In this document: positions 59,589-64,000 of the stretch, piece after piece
How positions within the stretch are numbered: the stretch's first letter is position 1
Layout: each line of letters begins with the position of its first letter
DNA from: Pedobacter sp. SYP-B3415
GTDB lineage: Bacteria; Bacteroidota; Bacteroidia; Sphingobacteriales; Sphingobacteriaceae
NCBI RefSeq assembly: GCF_004138205.1
Contig: NZ_RXNQ01000031.1
Coordinates: 277,487-341,486 of the forward strand
Reading direction: 5' to 3'
Length of the DNA stretch: 64,000 nt
The notes under the pieces: generated by a model
What the model saw: only the letters and a program-made list of their open reading frames with translations
What the model was told of the DNA's origin: nothing
Database searches by the model: none
Translations under genes and position numbers: made by a program

Positions 59589-60785
59589 TTAATGGACGAC
59601 TTCCCTGCACTGCCGCGCTATTGCCAGCTCCTCGTTAGTGGGCACAACGAGGACTGTTGTATTTGCGTTTGCCGCCGTCAGGTTTCTGATTCCAGGCTCG
59701 CGCAGCACGTTTTTTTCTTTGTCAATGCCGATGCCAAATACATCAAGACCCGTACAAACGAGTTCGCGCGCAAGTGCATCATTCTCGCCTACACCGGCAG
59801 TGAAAACAATAGCGTCCAGTCCGTTGAGTGCAGCGGCATAAGCACCTATATATTTTTTGATCCTGTAGGCATACATTTCATAGGCAAGGCGTGCCGCGGG
59901 ATCACCCGCTTCGTACAGCCGGCCTACGTCACGCATATCGCTATGACCCGTGAGTCCGAGCATGCCGCTTTCTTTATTCAGGAGTTTCGAAAGCGCCTCA
60001 GCAGACATATCGAGACGGTCAGACAGGTAGATCAGCACCGAAGCATCAATAGCACCGCTTCGCGTACCCATGATCAGACCGTCCAACGGTGTTAGTCCCA
60101 TGCTGGTGTCTATACAACGACCGGCATGAACTGCAGCCATGCTGCATCCATTGCCCAGGTGAATGGTAATGATCTTTGCCTGCGGATTTTCCAGGTAGCG
60201 CGCAGCCTCTGTTGAAACGTACTGATGGCTGATGCCATGAAACCCGTAGACGCGTACGCCCTCCTCTGCATAAAACCGTTCGGGAATCGCATAGCGGAAC
60301 GCCTTTTCAGGCAAGCTCTGATGAAAGGCGGTATCAAAGACCGCTACCTGCGTGGCGGCTGGAAAAATCTGCTGTGTTACTTCAATACCCTTTATATGCC
60401 CCGGGTTATGCAGCGGGGCAAGCGGGTACAGGTCCTCAATCTTTTGTTTCACCGCCGGTGTAATTAGCGTGGTTTCGGCCAGCGTTTCCCCGCCATGCAC
60501 GACGCGGTGACCTATACACGTGATTTGTTCCGGATCTTCAAGCACAGCAATATCCGGACGAACAAGCAGTTCAGCTACTTTTCTCATTCCCGATGCATGA
60601 TCGGAAATCGGCTCCTCGAGCCGGATGCCGGTCTCTTCGTTGCCCCGTTTATAGGTATGTGTAAGGAAACTGCCTGACAGGCCGATCCGTTCAATCAGCC
60701 CCTTCGACACGGGTAAATCTGAATCTGAAGGAAAAAGCTGGTATTTGATAGAGCTGCTGCCCGAATTGATAACTAAAATATACAT
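59589..60785 (-). CDS. ackA: Acetate kinase
   Basis: 398 residues, the full family length. N-terminal phosphate loop VINSGSSSIKYQ, the acetate/ATP site HVVHGG-like segment (HRVVHGGE), the ADP-binding HLGNGCSMAAV and the C-terminal VPTNEELAIAR are intact. It interconverts acetyl phosphate and acetate with ATP formation. It lies 20 bases after pta in the same direction, forming the usual pta-ackA pair for overflow or fermentative energy gain. Confidence 0.97.
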   Translation of the reverse strand: MYILVINSGSSSIKYQLFPSDSDLPVSKGLIERIGLSGSFLTHTYKRGNEETGIRLEEPISDHASGMRKVAELLVRPDIAVLEDPEQITCIGHRVVHGGETLAETTLITPAVKQKIEDLYPLAPLHNPGHIKGIEVTQQIFPAATQVAVFDTAFHQSLPEKAFRYAIPERFYAEEGVRVYGFHGISHQYVSTEAARYLENPQAKIITIHLGNGCSMAAVHAGRCIDTSMGLTPLDGLIMGTRSGAIDASVLIYLSDRLDMSAEALSKLLNKESGMLGLTGHSDMRDVGRLYEAGDPAARLAYEMYAYRIKKYIGAYAAALNGLDAIVFTAGVGENDALARELVCTGLDVFGIGIDKEKNVLREPGIRNLTAANANTTVLVVPTNEELAIARQCREVVH

Positions 60786-60805
60786 GTAAACAGATTGGTA
60801 AAGAG

Positions 60806-62896
60806 TTAATCCTGGCTTTGAATCGCAGTGATAATCACGGTATTAAAAATATCATCGACCGTACAGCCGCGGCTCAGGTCATTGACCGGTTTATTCAGTC
60901 CCTGCAGCATCGGTCCGATAGCCAGCGCCCCTGTTTCGCGTTGAACCGCCTTATAAGTATTGTTTCCGGTGTTCAGGTCGGGAAAGATAAGTACGCTGGC
61001 CTGTCCGGCAACCTCCGAGCCCGGCAGTTTCTGCCGGCCAACGGCGGGATCAACCGCTGCATCGTACTGTATGGGGCCTTCAACCTGGATATCAGGGCGC
61101 TGTTCCCGGACCAGCTGCGTAGCCCGGCGTACTTTCTCCACGTCTTCGCCCGCGCCAGAGCTTCCTGATGAATAAGATAACATGGCAACACGCGGTTCGA
61201 TGCCAAAGCGTTTGCCATTGTCTGCAGACGATATAGCGATCTCTGCAAGTTCTTCGGCTGTTGGATTGGGGTTTACCGCGCAATCGCCAAAAACCGCTAC
61301 ACGATCTGCCAGGCACATAAAAAAGATTGATGATACCGTGGAAATGCCTGGTCTGGTTTTAATAAACTGTAAGGCCGGACGGATGGTATGCTGCGTGGTA
61401 TGCACGGCGCCGGAAACCATCCCGTCGGCGTGCTGTTTATAGACCATCATCGTGCCGAAATAGGAAACGTCTGTCATCAGGTCGCGGGCCATTTCAAGCG
61501 TTACATTTTTGTTCTTGCGCAATTCATAGAGCGTCTGCACATAATCTTCGTACTCCGCGGCATGAACCGGATCGATGATAGTAATACTGTTCAGGTCGAG
61601 ATCGACGCCGAGGCGTTTCACAGAAGCGGCTATGACCGCCGGATCCCCGAGCAGTGTGAGTTTAACCAGGTCCTGTGCCACCAGTCGCGCGGCAGCCTGC
61701 AGGATCCGGTCGTCATTTCCTTCAGGAAGTACGATCGTCTTTTTCTCGCGCCTGGCCCACTGTGTAAGCTGGTATTGGAACATATGTGGTGTCATGGCAT
61801 CCGAGTGGTACATGACGATCTTTTTATCGAGTGCATCCTGGTCAATGTAACGGTTAAACGTATCGATAGCCAGCTGGATTTTTTTGGTGTGAGCAGGCTT
61901 AATCCGGGTGCGGATGCCGGCGATCTGATTGGTTGTCTCAAACGTTCCGGTAGGCACCGCCATGATCGGAACGATGTTTTGAAGACCTTCAATAAGCCTC
62001 ATAACCGGCGCTTCGGGCACCGTACCTGCCGTGAGCACAATCCCCGCAACACGTGGATAACTCGAAGAAAGGTTCGCCTGAAGTGAACTGATTATAATAT
62101 CGCCGCGGTCGCCAGGCGTTACAATGAGCACGTTGTCTTTAAGGTAGTTGAGAAAGTGCGGTACCTGCATTGCTCCGGTTACAAAATTGTCTACCGAATT
62201 TGAAAGCTGCTCCTCACCAAACAGGATCTCGCCGCCAAGCGTCTCGAAGATATCGCCTATCGTCGGATTTTCCAGCGCACGATCGGCCGGGATGACAGCT
62301 GCCAGTACATCCTGCGGCAGCTGTGTGCCAAGCAGTTGCCGCACATCATCGGCCTGAGCCGGCTGAACGCGGTTGGCGATAACGGCCAGGACCTGAATGT
62401 CCTGCAGATCGTACGCCTGCCAGAAGTTGATGGCATCCTGGATAATATCTGCTGTACTTTTATTTTCACCTGAAACGAGCAGTACAACCGGAACATTCAG
62501 GTTTTTGGCAATAAGCCGGTTCATATCAAACTCGAATGCGGTTGCCTGCCCGCTGAAATCGCTGCCTTCCACAACAGTGAAATCAGACGCGGATTCGAGC
62601 GTTTTGAAACGACTGATGATCGTATCGAGCATTTTGCCCTGCTTCTGTTCCTTAACATATTGCATGGCCTCCTGCCGGGTAAACACCCAGGCATCAGCGT
62701 AACTTTGCGGTAACTGGAAGTGGCTGAGCATGGTCTCGATGTGACTGTCTGCCTGTTGCCCGGCAGCCAGCGAAACGAGGGGCTTGAAATAAGCGATCTT
62801 TTGTGCCCGGCCAAGCAGCATGTTCACGAGTCCGAGGGCAATTACCGACTTGCCGGTGTATGGTTCTGATGAGGCAATGAATATACTCTTTGTCAA
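60806..62896 (-). CDS. pta: Phosphate acetyltransferase (long form with BioD-like N domain)
   Basis: 696 residues. An N-terminal AAA/BioD-like P-loop domain (SSEPYTGKSVIALG, about 8-20), a DRTGG domain (about 215-320) and the C-terminal PTA/PTB catalytic domain (about 375-690) with YSSGSSGAGEDVEKV. It makes acetyl phosphate from acetyl-CoA. It is co-oriented with ackA. Confidence 0.96.
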   Translation of the reverse strand: MTKSIFIASSEPYTGKSVIALGLVNMLLGRAQKIAYFKPLVSLAAGQQADSHIETMLSHFQLPQSYADAWVFTRQEAMQYVKEQKQGKMLDTIISRFKTLESASDFTVVEGSDFSGQATAFEFDMNRLIAKNLNVPVVLLVSGENKSTADIIQDAINFWQAYDLQDIQVLAVIANRVQPAQADDVRQLLGTQLPQDVLAAVIPADRALENPTIGDIFETLGGEILFGEEQLSNSVDNFVTGAMQVPHFLNYLKDNVLIVTPGDRGDIIISSLQANLSSSYPRVAGIVLTAGTVPEAPVMRLIEGLQNIVPIMAVPTGTFETTNQIAGIRTRIKPAHTKKIQLAIDTFNRYIDQDALDKKIVMYHSDAMTPHMFQYQLTQWARREKKTIVLPEGNDDRILQAAARLVAQDLVKLTLLGDPAVIAASVKRLGVDLDLNSITIIDPVHAAEYEDYVQTLYELRKNKNVTLEMARDLMTDVSYFGTMMVYKQHADGMVSGAVHTTQHTIRPALQFIKTRPGISTVSSIFFMCLADRVAVFGDCAVNPNPTAEELAEIAISSADNGKRFGIEPRVAMLSYSSGSSGAGEDVEKVRRATQLVREQRPDIQVEGPIQYDAAVDPAVGRQKLPGSEVAGQASVLIFPDLNTGNNTYKAVQRETGALAIGPMLQGLNKPVNDLSRGCTVDDIFNTVIITAIQSQD

Positions 62897-63316
62897 AATC
62901 GCAGTTTTTAGATTAAAAAATAAGCAGCCATCGTTGTTCCGGTGCGTTGCAGGCTGACGGTCTCAGGATAACAGGCTGGCCGCATCAGCTCTTCGGGAAC
63001 AGGCCAATAATAAGCATTTCCTTCACTATTTTCCGAACGATTTGTACCTCGTGTTTGTTCGGATAAAATTATATTATTATAAACCCTTCGGCACGCCATG
63101 CACTATTAGTTGTTGCAAGATGCGCAAACAAAATGGCAGGAAAATAAACAGTGCGCATTGAAAAAGCTGATTGCGGTCATTTCCCAGGTTCAGGTAACAT
63201 ACATGGTTACTGACCGTTCAACTCAGTTATAGTCATGACCGCTAAGCACCTCAGCACAGGGAAGCGGCAAACAAGCCCTGCTTTTATCTGTTTTGGCTCA
63301 AAGCCAACGCAACGGA
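62897..63316. other. Divergent intergenic region between pta and DUF4385 gene
   Basis: About 420 bases with no convincing protein gene. It has an AT-rich segment near 63065-63085 that may hold the pta promoter. A weak TGA-N6-TCA match (GCTGATTGCGGTCAT, 63166-63180) is too degenerate and too far from pta to be called. Confidence 0.45.
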
Positions 63317-63805
63317 ATGCCGAAACAACAGCAGCCATCTTACCTGAATTTTGATCTGAATTCTTACCCATGGAAACCGGATGTGGACTACCGCCGGCAT
63401 CCTGAGCGGTACCGTGTTGGTAAGGGAGAACAAGGAGTTTTGATCTGTGAGCCTTACAAGTCTGAGATCGGGGCGTACTGGCGTTTTAAAACTGAGGACA
63501 TCGCAGAAGAGAGCAGTCAAAAGATCTATACCATGTTTGAGGCATATCTGGCAAATGGGGAGTTTGTTGGTGCAGATCTGGCGAGGAAATACTTGCAGAT
63601 GGGTTACACGCGGGCGCGGCGTTATGCCAATTACAAGGGCGGTAAAAAGTACGACAAGTCGCAGGATTACCTGCCTCTGGAAAGGGGCACCGGCGATCCG
63701 GAGAAAGCTGCCGCCGCAGCGGTGTTCTATAAGATATGGAAAAAGGCAGAAGCGCATCCTGAGTATGCGCGGCAAAAGGCAGACTGGAAAAAGGCTTTTG
63801 GTTAG
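63317..63805 (+). CDS. DUF4385 family protein
   Basis: 162 residues from ATG 63317; a TTG at 63293 would add 8 residues without family support. The DUF4385 pattern is SYPWKPDVDYRRHPERYRVGKGEQGVL (split: YPWKPDVDYR, YRVGKGEQGVL), EIGAYWRFKTEDIA, GADLARKYLQMGYTRARRYANY and a basic C terminus. The family is found in many bacteria and some fungi; its function is unknown to me. The IS element follows 72 bases later. Confidence 0.88.
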   Translation: MPKQQQPSYLNFDLNSYPWKPDVDYRRHPERYRVGKGEQGVLICEPYKSEIGAYWRFKTEDIAEESSQKIYTMFEAYLANGEFVGADLARKYLQMGYTRARRYANYKGGKKYDKSQDYLPLERGTGDPEKAAAAAVFYKIWKKAEAHPEYARQKADWKKAFG

Positions 63806-63904
63806 TTAAAAGTGAAAAGTTTAAAGGCAGGCATACCCCCCAAATACCGATAGGCGAACCACGAGCCATGAATCAGTGTTGTCCGGTAAACCGAAAAAAA
63901 GTGC

Positions 63905-63932
63905 ATAAAAAAAGGGGCCGAAGCCCCCTATA
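63905..63932 (-). terminator. GC hairpin inside the IS left end
   Basis: GGGGC-CGAA-GCCCC at 63914-63927 with seven A residues before it on the plus strand, so on the minus strand it is a standard terminator (T-tract of seven). It may block outward or inward transcription across the IS boundary. Confidence 0.65.
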
Positions 63933-63971
63933 GTTTTTAGATTTGGAGTTACCACACAACAAAAATAAACT

Positions 63972-64000
63972 ATGCCTAAAAGTACATTTTTTACCGGACA
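63972..64000 (+). CDS. Start of IS4-family (DUF4372) transposase, truncated by window edge
   Basis: ATG 63972 reads MPKSTFFTG before the window ends. This matches the start of Bacteroidota IS4-type transposases with an N-terminal DUF4372 domain as I recall it (MxKSTFFTGQP). TAGATTTG at 63938-63945 fits the TAnnTTTG promoter pattern. Only 9 codons are visible, so the call depends on recall. Confidence 0.55.

Larger units (their letters stand above)
63880..64000. mobile_element. Left end of an IS4-type insertion sequence (right end outside window)
   Basis: Starts near TGTCCGGTAAA at 63880-63890, with the GC hairpin of 63914-63927 and the start of a transposase at 63972. The inverted copy TTTACCGGACA is at 63990-64000. 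The boundary is approximate: the true end and any target duplication cannot be seen without the right end. Confidence 0.5.

Noticed and set aside
62908..63099. 63-codon minus-strand open frame upstream of pta
   Set aside because: No family match and a mixed composition; probably part of the pta promoter region.
63166..63180. Possible FNR-type box upstream of pta (GCTGATTGCGGTCAT)
   Set aside because: Only TGA-N6-TCA is kept, the arms are degenerate, and it lies 270 bases from pta.
1..64000. CRISPR arrays, tRNA or rRNA genes
   Set aside because: No regularly spaced direct repeats, no tRNA-like T-arm/acceptor patterns and no rRNA sequence were seen on reading.

Overview
The window is about 50% GC and comes from a free-living member of the Bacteroidota, probably in the Sphingobacteriales/Chitinophagales/Cytophagales range. 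The evidence is a ccoN-ccoO fusion, weak or absent Shine-Dalgarno sequences before most genes, a TTG-N19-TAnnTTTG promoter, DUF4142, DUF421 and DUF1264 proteins, NarL-type kinases with PAS domains, and an IS4/DUF4372-type transposase start at the right edge. No rRNA, tRNA or CRISPR array was seen.

Layout. Positions 1-9515 form a stress and carbon block: a zinc alcohol dehydrogenase cut by the window edge, an SGNH esterase, a full-length DNA ligase D, glycogen debranching enzyme GlgX, an MgtC-family membrane protein and several short acidic proteins. A LuxR-type regulator follows, then 10526-20418, a glycan locus built of two convergent arms. The plus arm is carbamoyltransferase, GT2 and GT9. 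The minus arm is a short disordered protein, GT4, a GT4-GmhA fusion, GmhB, HldE and GT9. Together they hold GmhA, HldE and GmhB, enough to make ADP-D-glycero-manno-heptose, but no HldD epimerase is present. Positions 20723-30509 are a signalling block: a CheY-like receiver, two PAS/HisKA_3 kinases, a CheB-CheR-PAS fusion, a TreS-like lipoprotein and a NarL-type regulator. Positions 31118-45194 are accessory and stress genes: an ECF sigma factor, two tandem DUF421 proteins, an MFS transporter, a second zinc alcohol dehydrogenase, a DUF1264 (OBAP-like) lipoprotein, an island of tiny hydrophilic or secreted proteins (37494-39224), a DUF4142 protein, an SDR, an ion channel, exonuclease III and a DUF6766-like membrane protein.

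Positions 45856-58505 form a micro-oxic respiration module. A FixL-like kinase has a PAS domain carrying the heme-ligand and signalling residues of FixL. Its apparent partner is one protein that joins a receiver domain to a CRP/FNR-type DNA-binding module, in effect FixJ and FixK in one chain. They are divergent from a ten-gene operon: a truncated dehydrogenase-like protein, hemN, ccoI, ccoS, ccoNO, ccoQ, ccoP, ccoG, ccoH and safE. The divergent region holds two identical-pattern palindromes, CTGAC-N4-ATCAG, one before each transcript. This compact oxygen-sensing circuit is the most interesting system in the window. The rest is small proteins, the ackA-pta fermentation pair, a DUF4385 protein and the left end of an insertion sequence.

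All calls come from reading the sequence and from recall of protein families; no database search was run.
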